A DNA stretch of 64,000 nt, taken from assembly GCF_016522075.1 (NCBI RefSeq), contig NZ_JAEHFW010000001.1, positions 1,426,001 through 1,490,000 on the forward strand. Reading direction: 5' to 3'. Position numbers and translations under genes: made by a program. A model generated the notes under the pieces. That model saw nothing but the letters and a program-made list of their open reading frames with translations. It made no database searches and was not told where the DNA came from. Source of the stretch: Mucilaginibacter segetis. GTDB lineage: Bacteria; Bacteroidota; Bacteroidia; Sphingobacteriales; Sphingobacteriaceae. Shown here piece after piece: positions 25,682 to 34,734 of the stretch (position 1 is the first letter of the stretch; every line of letters begins with the position of its first letter).

Positions 25682-26467
25682 ATGTTAAAAAGAACACGAT
25701 TAAAAAGCGTATTTATTTTACTCACAGCAGTAGCTTTTACCTATACATCATGCCAAAAGGCTGCAACAAATACTAATTCTTCTAAGCCGGATAACGCAAC
25801 TATCAGCGCGCAAATAGCACTTAATCTATATAATTCCATAAACGGAACTTACGGAGGTGTAAATGTTGGAGACGGCCTTCCGGTTATTCACGGTGCATCA
25901 TCAAATGGTTTAAAGGTAAATGATATCAGTTGTGGTACAACTACTGAATCTCCCATAAGTTATACAACCAATTCAGGCGATACTGTAAAATCAACAGTTA
26001 CAGGGCATAGCAGCTACACTATCAATTGTGATGAGACCAACTTCAGCATACTTGGTTATACACTTGTTGATAGCACAACTACTATAGGCACTGCCCCCGG
26101 ATATAATTTTCATTATATTATAAAGGAAAATTATGATGTAGCAACTCTTAATTCAACCTATACGCTGGTTTCTTTGAAGGGAACGCAAACATCTGTTATC
26201 AGCACAGCATCCACTACGTCGGCAGATGAATCAACATCGCAAACTAACGAATACACATTAAAAGATTTTCAGATAAAAGGTCATGACGGTAATCCTACAA
26301 CCATTATAGCAGGAACCGCGCTGTTTGTTGTAAACGGTACAAAAAATGGTGAATCATATAGTTTTACCGGCAGCATAGAATTTATGCCGACTGATAAAGC
26401 AAAACTATCTTTTGATGGTAAGGTGTTCATGGTTAACCTGCTTACCGGAAAGTCAACCCAGATATAA
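25682..26467 (+). CDS. Putative lipoprotein, Ser/Thr-rich, unknown function
   Basis: The 261-residue product begins MLKRTRLKSVFILLT with a lipobox-like Tyr-Thr-Ser-Cys (21-24). The rest is rich in Ser, Thr and Asn with alternating strand-like patterns and repeated TTESPIS/TTSADEST-type segments, the look of a beta-rich exported protein. I recognise no family. It stands alone, followed by a clear terminator. An upstream in-frame ATG at 25646 would disrupt the signal peptide, so 25682 is chosen. Confidence 0.75.
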   Translation: MLKRTRLKSVFILLTAVAFTYTSCQKAATNTNSSKPDNATISAQIALNLYNSINGTYGGVNVGDGLPVIHGASSNGLKVNDISCGTTTESPISYTTNSGDTVKSTVTGHSSYTINCDETNFSILGYTLVDSTTTIGTAPGYNFHYIIKENYDVATLNSTYTLVSLKGTQTSVISTASTTSADESTSQTNEYTLKDFQIKGHDGNPTTIIAGTALFVVNGTKNGESYSFTGSIEFMPTDKAKLSFDGKVFMVNLLTGKSTQI

Positions 26468-26491
26468 AATTACAGAACGATTAGTTTTTGG

Positions 26492-26519
26492 AAAGCGGAT
26501 AGAAATATCCGCTTTTTTT
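26492..26519 (+). terminator. Intrinsic terminator after the lipoprotein gene
   Basis: Perfect ten-base arms (26492-26501, 26506-26515) around a GAAA tetraloop, followed by T residues, 24 bases after the stop. Confidence 0.85.
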
Positions 26520-26556
26520 ATGATGTTTTAATAACACAAGGCAATAGCAAAACCTG

Positions 26557-26564
26557 TATTTTTG
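26557..26564 (+). promoter_or_regulatory. -7 promoter element of the riboflavin synthase gene
   Basis: TATTTTTG is a perfect TAnnTTTG box and ends six bases before the start codon. No clear TTTG is seen at the expected distance upstream. Confidence 0.4.
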
Positions 26565-26570
26565 CGGAAT

Positions 26571-27155
26571 ATGTTTACCGGTATAATAGAAATTTTAGGA
26601 AAGGTAACTGATCTGACAAAGGAGAATGGCAATTTGCACATTACAGTGGAATCGGCTATAGCTCATGAATTAAAGATCGATCAGTCTATAGCGCATAATG
26701 GTGTTTGCCTTACTGTAGTTGCTTTGGCTGATGGCACTCATACCGTTACGGCCATTGAGGAAACCCTGAGTAAAACTAACTTAGGTGGGCTAAAAATAGG
26801 AGAACCTGTAAACCTGGAACGTTGCATGCAAATGAACGACCGGTTAGATGGTCATATTGTGCAGGGGCATGTAGACCAGACCGCTACCTGTACAAAGTTT
26901 ACCGAACTTGATGGCAGTTGGGAATATACCTTTACTTATGATGCGTTAGCGGGTAACGTTACGGTGGAAAAAGGATCGATATGTGTTAATGGCATCAGTT
27001 TAACCGTGGTTAATTCCATAGCTAATAATTTTTCTGTCGCCATTATTCCTTATACCTATGAACATACCAACCTGCATAACGTGCGTGAAGGATCAGTCGT
27101 TAATCTGGAATTTGATATCATAGGGAAATACGTTGCACGCCTCATGCAACGCTAA
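26571..27155 (+). CDS. ribE: Riboflavin synthase alpha subunit
   Basis: The 194-residue enzyme dismutates two 6,7-dimethyl-8-ribityllumazine molecules to riboflavin. The invariant start MFTGIIE is at the chosen ATG. Two homologous lumazine-binding domains are visible, with NGVCLTVV (about 42-49) in the first and NGISLTVV (about 138-145) in the second, and MNDRLDGHIVQGHVD linking them. No other rib gene is adjacent and no FMN riboswitch is apparent. The gene's 3' end overlaps the convergent TPR gene by four bases. Confidence 0.95.
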   Translation: MFTGIIEILGKVTDLTKENGNLHITVESAIAHELKIDQSIAHNGVCLTVVALADGTHTVTAIEETLSKTNLGGLKIGEPVNLERCMQMNDRLDGHIVQGHVDQTATCTKFTELDGSWEYTFTYDALAGNVTVEKGSICVNGISLTVVNSIANNFSVAIIPYTYEHTNLHNVREGSVVNLEFDIIGKYVARLMQR

Positions 27156-28294
27156 CGCCTTAATGCGGCCACCCTGCTTTTACAATATTTGATCAGGTCT
27201 TTTTGCTCTTCGGGCGGATGAGAGGACAGGTATTTCCTGTAATATTTAAGCGCATTTGCCCTGCTTTTGATGTGTTCATCATACAATAATGCTATGGAAT
27301 AGAAAAGCAACGGACTTTCTTTAAACTGCAACCCTTTCTGATAAGCGGTTAGTGCGTTACGGTATCGTTTTAGCTTTTCGTTACTATTGGCTATTTCTCC
27401 GTAGTAGGACGCTATACTGGGCGATATGCCATCAACTATTGCCTTGTTTAAATAGTAGATAGCCATTTTTTGATCATTTAAAGCCTTATAGCACATCGCA
27501 GCATAGTAAAAACTAAATTCGTTTTGAGCATTAGGCTCTATATCAGCAAAGGTTTCCGCACCGCAGGCAAAGTTCTTAAGATTATAATACGCCACACCTA
27601 ATTTGGTTAGTACCATTCCCGAAGTATTGCCATTTTGCATCAATTTCTGGCATAGGTCTGCGGTTTGCTGCCATTTTTTTTGTGCGTAGGTGAGCTTCAT
27701 CAGGCTCAGCATTAGTACTGTATTTTCCGGGTCGGCCTCTATCGCCTTATTTAATACTTTTTCTGCCTGATCGTTTTGTTGCAGGCTAATGTATATTTCA
27801 CTCAAATCAGATGCCACATCCGGGTCGGTGGTATTTAACTGATTTGCTTTTTGCAAATTGACCAGATAAGAAGCAATGTTACCATTGTCTTTGCTTATTT
27901 GTGCGAGTTGCTTATATACCATAAAATTAGTACTGTCTCTTTCTGCTATTTTTTTATAATAAATCTCTGCCTTTGCTGAATTACCCCGCCTTAAATTAAT
28001 ACTGCCTAAACTGAAAAGAACACCTGTGTTGGTTGAATCATTCTCGTATATCCGCTGGTAATATTTTTCTGCATCCGCCAACCTTCCAGACATTTGAGAA
28101 GTATAGGCAAGTTGCGCTAAAGCTTTAGGATTGCTTACGGGTTCAGTATAGATCTGCTTCAGATAATCGGCAGCTTCGGTAAAACGTTGGTTTTGGTAAT
28201 AGTCAAGTAATAAATCCTGATCTATTTGTTTTGGTTGCTGTGCAAAGCAGGTAAATGCTTCAAAAACTAAAAGTAATGTGAATATACATTTCAT
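27152..28294 (-). CDS. Exported tetratricopeptide-repeat protein
   Basis: This 380-residue protein has a signal peptide (MKCIFTLLLVFEAFTCFAQ) followed by about nine TPR-like helical hairpins, e.g. AEKYYQRIYENDSTNTGVLFSL, AEIYYKKIAERDSTN and AEKVLNKAIEADPENTVL. The repeats cover nearly the whole mature chain. Such periplasmic TPR proteins usually act as scaffolds. No enzymatic domain is present. The partner is unknown and the neighbours give no hint. Confidence 0.85.
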   Translation of the reverse strand: MKCIFTLLLVFEAFTCFAQQPKQIDQDLLLDYYQNQRFTEAADYLKQIYTEPVSNPKALAQLAYTSQMSGRLADAEKYYQRIYENDSTNTGVLFSLGSINLRRGNSAKAEIYYKKIAERDSTNFMVYKQLAQISKDNGNIASYLVNLQKANQLNTTDPDVASDLSEIYISLQQNDQAEKVLNKAIEADPENTVLMLSLMKLTYAQKKWQQTADLCQKLMQNGNTSGMVLTKLGVAYYNLKNFACGAETFADIEPNAQNEFSFYYAAMCYKALNDQKMAIYYLNKAIVDGISPSIASYYGEIANSNEKLKRYRNALTAYQKGLQFKESPLLFYSIALLYDEHIKSRANALKYYRKYLSSHPPEEQKDLIKYCKSRVAALRR

Positions 28295-28387
28295 TCAACT
28301 AAATTATTAGTTATAAATGAAATATCCAAATAGTAAACAAAATTATGTTTTTGGGTGTTATAATAACTTAACAACAATTATGATATT

Positions 28388-28678
28388 ATGGATAAGATAA
28401 AGAAATATGGATTGATGGAGAAGATTGTCCATGAATTGGAAGATTTAAAAAACAGTCAGCAGGCAATTATCCAGAAACTGGGTAAAATAGAGGTTGACAA
28501 TATGGAACTTAATGATAAGGATCTGGAGAAAGAACTTCCGGATATGCATCAGCGGGTTTCTGACAATTTAGATTCCATCGCATCGTTATTACAAGCATTT
28601 GAAACCAAGAAAGATGCTTACAGCGATAAGAATAATATTGATGCTCTCAGAGAACAGGAAGCTATTAATAAATTATAG
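28388..28678 (+). CDS. Small coiled-coil protein of unknown function
   Basis: The 96-residue protein lacks signal and membrane segments. It is highly charged and mostly helical, with heptad-like spacing through about residues 10-75, suggesting a coiled coil or helical bundle. It has its own terminator at 28681-28706. I recognise no family. Confidence 0.6.
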   Translation: MDKIKKYGLMEKIVHELEDLKNSQQAIIQKLGKIEVDNMELNDKDLEKELPDMHQRVSDNLDSIASLLQAFETKKDAYSDKNNIDALREQEAINKL

Positions 28679-28680
28679 GA

Positions 28681-28706
28681 AAAGGCCCGTTAACGGGCCT
28701 TTTTTT
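28681..28706 (+). terminator. Intrinsic terminator, probably shared by convergent genes
   Basis: A 22-base perfect palindrome (28681-28702) with a T-run to 28706 follows the coiled-coil gene by two bases and touches the stop of the minus-strand hydrolase gene. Confidence 0.85.
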
Positions 28707-29730
28707 AGTTTAAGATTTCCTTGAAGAATTTTACTGCCAATGACCCCACCTTAGTGTGAACAGCATGCCTGTCAACCGTTGGGTCGTCATTAAATATAGG
28801 TTCGCCACTTTGCTTTAGCATAGGTGTTGCTTCGTTTAAAAAAACGTAATGTCCTGCTTTTCCCGGTAAAACATACAGTTTTGAAAACAGCATCATTTTA
28901 TGATAATGTGCGGCATTAGTTTCTACCGGTGTAATTTTATCAGATTCTGCATCTACTATATATAAAGGAACATTAACTTCTTTAAATTGCTTTTTTTCGG
29001 GAAAACCCTGGCCAATAGCAGGACACATGGCAAAAACTGCTTTAATTCTTTTATCTTTAAGGGGCGGACTTTTTGTAAATGAAGCCATTACAGAATCCCG
29101 GTTTATTGAGTTTGCCAATTCAGGAAACTCGGGAATATCCATTTCCTGTTTACCCTTTGCAGATTGCATGAAATTATCTAATGCCTGCAGGTTAAGTTTA
29201 GCTCCGGCCAAAGCTATCACTGTATATCCGCCTATTGAAAACCCCGCTGCTCCAATTCTATTTTGATCAATACATGCATTGGTTTCAGGTTTATTTAAAA
29301 GTTGAGTAAGTACAAAACTAATATCTTGTGCCCGTTCCCATGGGGTTACAAAGTCAATGGCTATTTTATTATCATACGTATTTCCCCAGTGATCTACAGC
29401 CGCTACTATAAATCCATTTTTAACCAGGTCATCAGCCAGCCATTCTAATGTCATGCGGCTACCACCTGTACCATGAGAGATAATGATGAGTGGCTTCTTG
29501 TTAACAGGAAGTTTTGCGTTCCAGATAGTAGGGGCAACTATATACGGAAAGTTCTTTTTTGGTTCAGGCGAACGCTCATCGGTAGTGGGGTACCATATTT
29601 CGGTAATTAACGGGCGTTTTCTTGTTGTGTCGTTAAAATGAAATGTTTGCTCACCAATATTTATTGTTTTTGTTTGTGCAATTCCGGCGAAAGGTAATAT
29701 TAACAGAATTAAAAGATTTCTTACTCGCAT
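28705..29730 (-). CDS. Exported alpha/beta hydrolase (dienelactone hydrolase/PAF-acetylhydrolase-like)
   Basis: The 341-residue protein has a signal peptide ending Gly-Ile-Ala-Gln. The alpha/beta hydrolase hallmarks are ISHGTGGSR (oxyanion loop near 85), nucleophile elbow GFSIGG (Ser165), acid candidates Asp260/Asp264 in IVDAESDKITP and His294 in KAGHYVF. It is related to the dienelactone-hydrolase-like esterases of Bacteroidota; the substrate cannot be named. A Crp-family regulator is encoded 64 bases upstream on the same strand. Confidence 0.88.
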   Translation of the reverse strand: MRVRNLLILLILPFAGIAQTKTINIGEQTFHFNDTTRKRPLITEIWYPTTDERSPEPKKNFPYIVAPTIWNAKLPVNKKPLIIISHGTGGSRMTLEWLADDLVKNGFIVAAVDHWGNTYDNKIAIDFVTPWERAQDISFVLTQLLNKPETNACIDQNRIGAAGFSIGGYTVIALAGAKLNLQALDNFMQSAKGKQEMDIPEFPELANSINRDSVMASFTKSPPLKDKRIKAVFAMCPAIGQGFPEKKQFKEVNVPLYIVDAESDKITPVETNAAHYHKMMLFSKLYVLPGKAGHYVFLNEATPMLKQSGEPIFNDDPTVDRHAVHTKVGSLAVKFFKEILN

Positions 29731-29794
29731 AATTTTATTTTATATGCAAAGCAAATCATTTAACAGATAGAGATTGTTGACATTTGTCAATAAT

Positions 29795-30382
29795 TTATTT
29801 TTTTGATTTTAATCTGCTCAGTGTTTCCTGTGAAATGCCGAGGTAATCAGCAATTATTTTGGATGGTAAACGCTGTACAAGGGTAGGATTGGTTTTAATT
29901 AATAACTGGTAACGTTGTTTAGCATCCATAGTGATAAGGCTTTCTATACGTTTTATTGATGCTATGTAATCTGCCTGCAGACCAAGTCTGGTGGAACGCT
30001 CCCAACCGGGCACGATATCGAATAACGACTGATAATCAGAATAACTGATATAAAGTAATTGAGAAGGTTCAATACTTTCTATGTAAGCTAAAGAGGGTTC
30101 TTGCAAAGTAAAGCTGGGAAATGCTGTTCCGAATCTGTTTTCTGTTATTAAAAAACGGGTGAATTCCTTACCGGCAGCATCAAGCAGATATACACGGAGA
30201 CAACCTTGATTTACAAAATAAATATACGGGCACACTTCATCGGCATGTAATAGTATCTGATTGCGCCTGGTTGCTTTATATCTAAATTTATTACATATCA
30301 AAGCTAACAACTCGTCCTCAATAGTTATTTGATTGGTAATGAACTTTTTAAGCTGAGTATGCGTGTCGGACATTGCAACCAT
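29795..30382 (-). CDS. Crp/Fnr-family transcriptional regulator
   Basis: The 195-residue protein has an N-terminal cyclic-nucleotide-binding-like beta roll (about 20-115), with PYIYFVNQGCLRVYLLD and EFTRFLITENRFG, and a C-terminal helix-turn-helix (about 165-190: PSKIIADYLGISQETLSRLK). It is the divergent-effector type common in Bacteroidota, without the canonical cAMP residues clearly visible. Starts at 30382 and 30373 are both possible. Its position upstream of the exported hydrolase makes that gene a candidate target. Confidence 0.9.
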   Translation of the reverse strand: MVAMSDTHTQLKKFITNQITIEDELLALICNKFRYKATRRNQILLHADEVCPYIYFVNQGCLRVYLLDAAGKEFTRFLITENRFGTAFPSFTLQEPSLAYIESIEPSQLLYISYSDYQSLFDIVPGWERSTRLGLQADYIASIKRIESLITMDAKQRYQLLIKTNPTLVQRLPSKIIADYLGISQETLSRLKSKK

Positions 30383-30428
30383 TCTATAAAATTATGCAAA
30401 TAGCACTTATCCCACAACCCGGAAATAA

Positions 30429-31430
30429 TTACTGGTATTGAATATAAATAGGGGCGGGTGTTAGCTTAAGCACTTCTTCGGGAGTCATTAGGCGGTGCGG
30501 TGCATTTTTAATATCGTTCTTATAAAAAAGCTTAAAGCCGGTAAATTGTACCGGCTCATTTGCTACAAAGTATTTATAAGTACCTTTTTTTAATTCCGGG
30601 CCACCCCAGCCATCCATATCCATCACAAATTGCACTTCGGAGTGTAATTTAATATCCTGATAATTAGTAACCATGTGCTTAGTGAAACGGTGTACAACAA
30701 ATACTTTAGGAGGCAAATTGTATTTCTTGCACAGAGTGCTTAGATAATCGGTTACGTAATTGATGTCTTTAGCATCAAATGTGCCAATTCGTTTTCCGGG
30801 TACACTCCCGCCCTTCATAGAAAATTCAGGATCTATCCCAAAGTGAACGTTAGGCAGTTTCAGGTATTTTTCTAATAGCGGGAGCTCAGTTTGTACGGTG
30901 CTTAAACCAACCTGAATGTCTAGAAATACCAGCGCGTTTATTTGTTTGGCCATTTTAAGCACGCTATCAATCTGGCTGAAAGGCATCCTTAAACTATAGG
31001 TGTTGTTTCTGCCCGGTGAACCTTGCGCGGTAACGCAAATATAATGCAGGGCCGGTTTAACGGGTATCAATGTGTCTGCAGCCTCCCAGTTTTTAACTTC
31101 CAACTGCAATTTGGCAAGCATTTGTTTGGGCGGCAACTGGCCTAATATTCCCATATTTTTTGAATACATATTGCCGTAAAAAGCAACTATACGGTTAAAT
31201 GGAAGTATGGCACCGGGCAGGGGATAAGGGGCATTTTTTACGGGCCATTTACCTGTTTTATCGCCGTTAGCCAAGTGCAACATCAACGAATCATAGAGCA
31301 TGGTATCCAATACCGGTTTATTAACAGTACCAGTATCTGTTAAAATAACACGAGGTCGAATTTTTGCTTCGGTATTAAGTGTTATTGTGATAAATGCAGT
31401 AAGCAATACCGCGCAGAAAAATGTTTTCAA
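30429..31430 (-). CDS. Secreted protein of unknown function, probable TIM barrel
   Basis: The 333-residue protein has a signal peptide (about 1-22). The mature part shows alternating strand-helix units: VAFYGNMYSKNMGILGQLPPK, HYICVTAQGSPG, LVFLDIQVGLST, VHFGIDPEFSM, KVFVVHRFTKHM and VQFVMDMDGWGG. The acidic residues at strand ends suggest a (beta/alpha)8 fold with a catalytic or binding pocket, as in glycoside hydrolases. I do not recognise a named family, so no reaction is assigned. It lies 10 bases downstream of hscA's stop on the same strand. Confidence 0.65.
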   Translation of the reverse strand: MKTFFCAVLLTAFITITLNTEAKIRPRVILTDTGTVNKPVLDTMLYDSLMLHLANGDKTGKWPVKNAPYPLPGAILPFNRIVAFYGNMYSKNMGILGQLPPKQMLAKLQLEVKNWEAADTLIPVKPALHYICVTAQGSPGRNNTYSLRMPFSQIDSVLKMAKQINALVFLDIQVGLSTVQTELPLLEKYLKLPNVHFGIDPEFSMKGGSVPGKRIGTFDAKDINYVTDYLSTLCKKYNLPPKVFVVHRFTKHMVTNYQDIKLHSEVQFVMDMDGWGGPELKKGTYKYFVANEPVQFTGFKLFYKNDIKNAPHRLMTPEEVLKLTPAPIYIQYQ

Positions 31431-31440
31431 TTGATAGGAT

Positions 31441-33297
31441 TTAGTTTATGCTTTTGCCTTTCATGGCGGTACTGATAGCTTCGTCCATTACACGCTCGGC
31501 AAAGGGGCGGGTAAAGTCATTCAAAGCATCTACTTTTTTTAATATCAGATCCTTGTCACCGCTATGCAGGGTTTCCTTAAGGGCGTTAAGGTGTTTTACT
31601 GTTTCAGCATTTTCTTCTATAGATAATAGTATGCCATTCTTTTGCAGAAACCGTTCAACTGTGTAAACCATTTGTTCACCTTCGGTACGTGCTTCTATCA
31701 GCATGCGCTGACTTACATCATCTTGAGCATGGGTTATGCTATCCATAAGCATTTGTTCTACCTGTTCATCAGTAATACCATAAGTAGGTTTAACTTCTAC
31801 CTCTTGTTTTACACCAGAGCGTAACTCCATAGCCTGTATCTTTAAAATACCATCGGCATTCAGCAAAAAGTTAATATCTACCTTAGGGAAACCTGCAGGC
31901 ATCGATGGAATTCCTTTTAGTTCGAACTCCGCCAATTTGCGGTTTTCCTTGATCAGATCGCGCTCACCCTGGTAAACAGCTATCTTCATATTCACTTGTC
32001 CGTCAATGGAGGTAGTATATTGCCGCCCGGCCTTTGTAGGAATTTTTGAATTGCGTGGAATAATGGTATCCATCAGGCCACCCATAGTTTCAATACCTAA
32101 TGAAAGAGGTGTTACATCCAGCAACAGGATGTCCTTACGGTTGCCTGCCAAAATATCAGCCTGTATAGCTGCACCCAGAGCTACCACCTCATCAGGGTTT
32201 AATTCATTATGTACCGCACGTCCAAAAAACTCAGATACCATTTTAATAACAAGCCCCGTGCGTGTGCTACCGCCTACCATTACTACTTCATCTATCTGAT
32301 CAACAGTAAGTTTAGCGTCCTTAAGCGCGTTTTGGCAACTGGTTATGGTTTGCTGTACTTTAGGTAATATCAAACTCTCGAAAGTATTACGATCTATGGT
32401 GCACCAGATGTCACCTATCTTTTCGTTAAAAATACTTTGGTGAGCGAATGCTTTTTTGGCTTCTTCGGCCTTTAGCCTTAGTTGCTGTGTAAGTTCACGG
32501 TCAGTAGCCACAGCCGTTTTATCCAACTTGTTTTTTTCTATCCAATAATCAGCAATGGCGCGGTCAAAGTCATCGCCTCCTAAAAAAGTATCGCCATTGG
32601 TAGAAAGTACTTCAAATATTCCACCTTGTATTTGTAAGATAGATACATCGAATGTACCACCGCCCAAATCATAAACAGCTATAGTTTTAGTTTCTTCCTG
32701 ATTTAGCCCTATACCATAAGCAAGGCTGGCGGCAGTAGGTTCGTTAACTATACGTAAAACATCCAGTCCGGCAAGTTTCCCTGCATCGCGGGTCGCCTGG
32801 CGCTGAGAATCATTAAAATAAGCAGGTACTGTAATAACCGCCCTGTTAACAGGTGTTTTTAAAGCATGCTCAGCACGTTCTTTTAATTCCTTTAATATCA
32901 TACCCGAAAGTTCGATAGGAGTATAATATTTATCACCAACATTTATTTTAACCAGACTTTCGGTATCATCATCAATTATTTTGTAAGAGAAAAAGTCCTG
33001 ATAATTCTTTACATCTGCATAAGAACGGCCTAATAAACGCTTAACTGAAAATACCGTGTTTTTGGGATCGGTAATTAAAAACTCTTTTGCCTCATTGCCT
33101 ACTTTTATCTCACCCGCTTCGCCAAAATGCACAACCGATGGTACCAAAACACCTTTTCCGGTATCGTTTATAACTTTCGGATCTTTATCAGGGTTAATAA
33201 ATGCTACCAGTGAGTTGGTGGTACCTAAGTCAATGCCTACAATAATATCTTCTTTTTGTATGGAACCTGTTGCCAGGTTGATAGAAACTTTAGCCAT
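31441..33297 (-). CDS. hscA: Hsp70-family chaperone, HscA-like
   Basis: The 618-residue protein has the Hsp70 ATPase ([13 protein letters not shown] near residue 21; [25 protein letters not shown]) and substrate-binding domain ([16 protein letters not shown]). The N-terminal extension before the ATPase and the [20 protein letters not shown] segment favour the iron-sulfur chaperone HscA over DnaK. HscA with HscB helps release clusters from IscU. No isc gene lies nearby, so assignment to the HscA subclass rests on sequence feel. A -7 box (33317-33324) lies upstream. Confidence 0.87.
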   Translation of the reverse strand: MAKVSINLATGSIQKEDIIVGIDLGTTNSLVAFINPDKDPKVINDTGKGVLVPSVVHFGEAGEIKVGNEAKEFLITDPKNTVFSVKRLLGRSYADVKNYQDFFSYKIIDDDTESLVKINVGDKYYTPIELSGMILKELKERAEHALKTPVNRAVITVPAYFNDSQRQATRDAGKLAGLDVLRIVNEPTAASLAYGIGLNQEETKTIAVYDLGGGTFDVSILQIQGGIFEVLSTNGDTFLGGDDFDRAIADYWIEKNKLDKTAVATDRELTQQLRLKAEEAKKAFAHQSIFNEKIGDIWCTIDRNTFESLILPKVQQTITSCQNALKDAKLTVDQIDEVVMVGGSTRTGLVIKMVSEFFGRAVHNELNPDEVVALGAAIQADILAGNRKDILLLDVTPLSLGIETMGGLMDTIIPRNSKIPTKAGRQYTTSIDGQVNMKIAVYQGERDLIKENRKLAEFELKGIPSMPAGFPKVDINFLLNADGILKIQAMELRSGVKQEVEVKPTYGITDEQVEQMLMDSITHAQDDVSQRMLIEARTEGEQMVYTVERFLQKNGILLSIEENAETVKHLNALKETLHSGDKDLILKKVDALNDFTRPFAERVMDEAISTAMKGKSIN

Positions 33298-33316
33298 AGT
33301 AAATTATAACGAGTGG

Positions 33317-33324
33317 CAAAGGTA
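33317..33324 (-). promoter_or_regulatory. -7 promoter element of hscA
   Basis: On the minus strand TACCTTTG is a perfect TAnnTTTG box, 19 bases before the start codon at 33297. No clear TTTG stands at the standard distance upstream. Confidence 0.35.
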
Positions 33325-33407
33325 ATTAGTTTTAAGGCAAGGTGTGTCATATTACAGTTCAATTTAGGATTAAGCTATAGTAGTTATCCCCTGGTTTGGC
33401 TCCGTAA

Positions 33408-34565
33408 TTAATGATTCCCGTACCCAACTACGCTCATCATAAAAGAAATAGCATTAGAAGAATGAAGTAATTCGGTTGATTTTAATGACATATCTGCGGC
33501 TTCGGAGGCACGCGAACGCATTTGTGTCTCATAGGATTCAATAGCAGATATTAAATCAGGATGATCTTGACTGGTTAAATTTTTACTTAATTCTAATGCG
33601 TCCAGCATTGCCATATTTACACCTTCGCCGGCATAAGGCGGCATTAGGTGTGCAGCATCGCCCAACAGGGTTATATTGCCTTTTGATTTCCATGTTTGAT
33701 CTATGGGCATACTATAAATGGGGCGGGGAATAAAGTTACCACTTGCGTTTTCAAAAAGGTCCAGCCAAATATCTTCCCATCCTGCATATTCCTGTTTAAA
33801 CCAAGCAAGTACCTCAGCTTTCTTGGTAAAATCAATTCCTGCGGTTTTGCTCCAAAATTCGTCTGTTTTGCAGCCGGTGTAAAATACTAAACTGCCATCT
33901 CCTTTTGAACTTACTATCAGCGTTTTTTCATCGCCCATAGCAAATATTTTACCTCCGTTCAGTAATTTATGCATTTTCGGGATGGCGGATGCCGAATCAT
34001 TCACATAACCCTCAATTCCTGTGACACCAGCGTAAAATGGTTTAATATCGGTAAGGTAAGGGCGCAACCTGGAGTTGGCGCCGTCGGCGGCTATCACTAT
34101 ATCAGAAAAAACCTTTTTGCCATTCTTGAATTCTATTCTCCAACCTTCATTCATAGGTGATATACTCACGAATTGGCTGTCCCAAATAACTGTGCCTGGT
34201 GTAAGAGAATCTAATAATAGATTTTGTAATGGCCCGCGGTCTATCTCAGGTCTTATAGTTTCAAGCCTTGGATTTTCGGCATCATCCAGCAGGATAGTTC
34301 CGTGTTTATCAATAATGCGCAGCATGTCGGCTCCGGGGCGATAGCTGGCATTAAACGCATCCATGAGTCCGGCTTCCTGCAGCGCCAATAACCCAGATTC
34401 TTCATGCAGGTCAAGCGTGGCACCTTTTGGGCGGGCATCTTTGTGCGCATCTCTTTCATAAACCGTTACCTTGGCGCCTTTCATCTGTAAAAGCCGGGCA
34501 AGTGTTAAACCACCCGGACCGCCACCTATAATTGCTATTGTTTTGTTTTCAATGTTATTCATCAT
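33408..34565 (-). CDS. FAD-dependent monooxygenase, TetX-like
   Basis: The 385-residue enzyme belongs to the class A flavoprotein hydroxylases. AIIGGGPGGLTLARLL binds the FAD adenosine, ARPKGATLDLHEESGL follows, and LLGDAAHLMPPYAGEGVNMAMLDAL is the C-terminal FAD motif with the Gly-Asp. It resembles the TetX group that hydroxylates tetracyclines, but many homologues have other substrates, so resistance is not claimed. I chose 34565 because the frame further upstream overlaps the divergent gene start. Confidence 0.88.
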   Translation of the reverse strand: MMNNIENKTIAIIGGGPGGLTLARLLQMKGAKVTVYERDAHKDARPKGATLDLHEESGLLALQEAGLMDAFNASYRPGADMLRIIDKHGTILLDDAENPRLETIRPEIDRGPLQNLLLDSLTPGTVIWDSQFVSISPMNEGWRIEFKNGKKVFSDIVIAADGANSRLRPYLTDIKPFYAGVTGIEGYVNDSASAIPKMHKLLNGGKIFAMGDEKTLIVSSKGDGSLVFYTGCKTDEFWSKTAGIDFTKKAEVLAWFKQEYAGWEDIWLDLFENASGNFIPRPIYSMPIDQTWKSKGNITLLGDAAHLMPPYAGEGVNMAMLDALELSKNLTSQDHPDLISAIESYETQMRSRASEAADMSLKSTELLHSSNAISFMMSVVGYGNH

Positions 34566-34734
34566 AGTTGTTTTATAATTAGTAATGTGTTTAATAGGAT
34601 AGACGATCCAGAAGCTACATCCTTTTAAACAGATAAAATTTTTATACTGAACAGCAACGCTGCTTTTGTAGATGTATAAATTCAGAGCATATTTGAAATT
34701 CGGGAAGAAAACATTTTTACTTACTTTCATGCCG

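Noticed and set aside
33408..34565. Tetracycline resistance gene tetX
   Set aside because: Family resemblance only; many chromosomal homologues act on other substrates and no mobile context is present.
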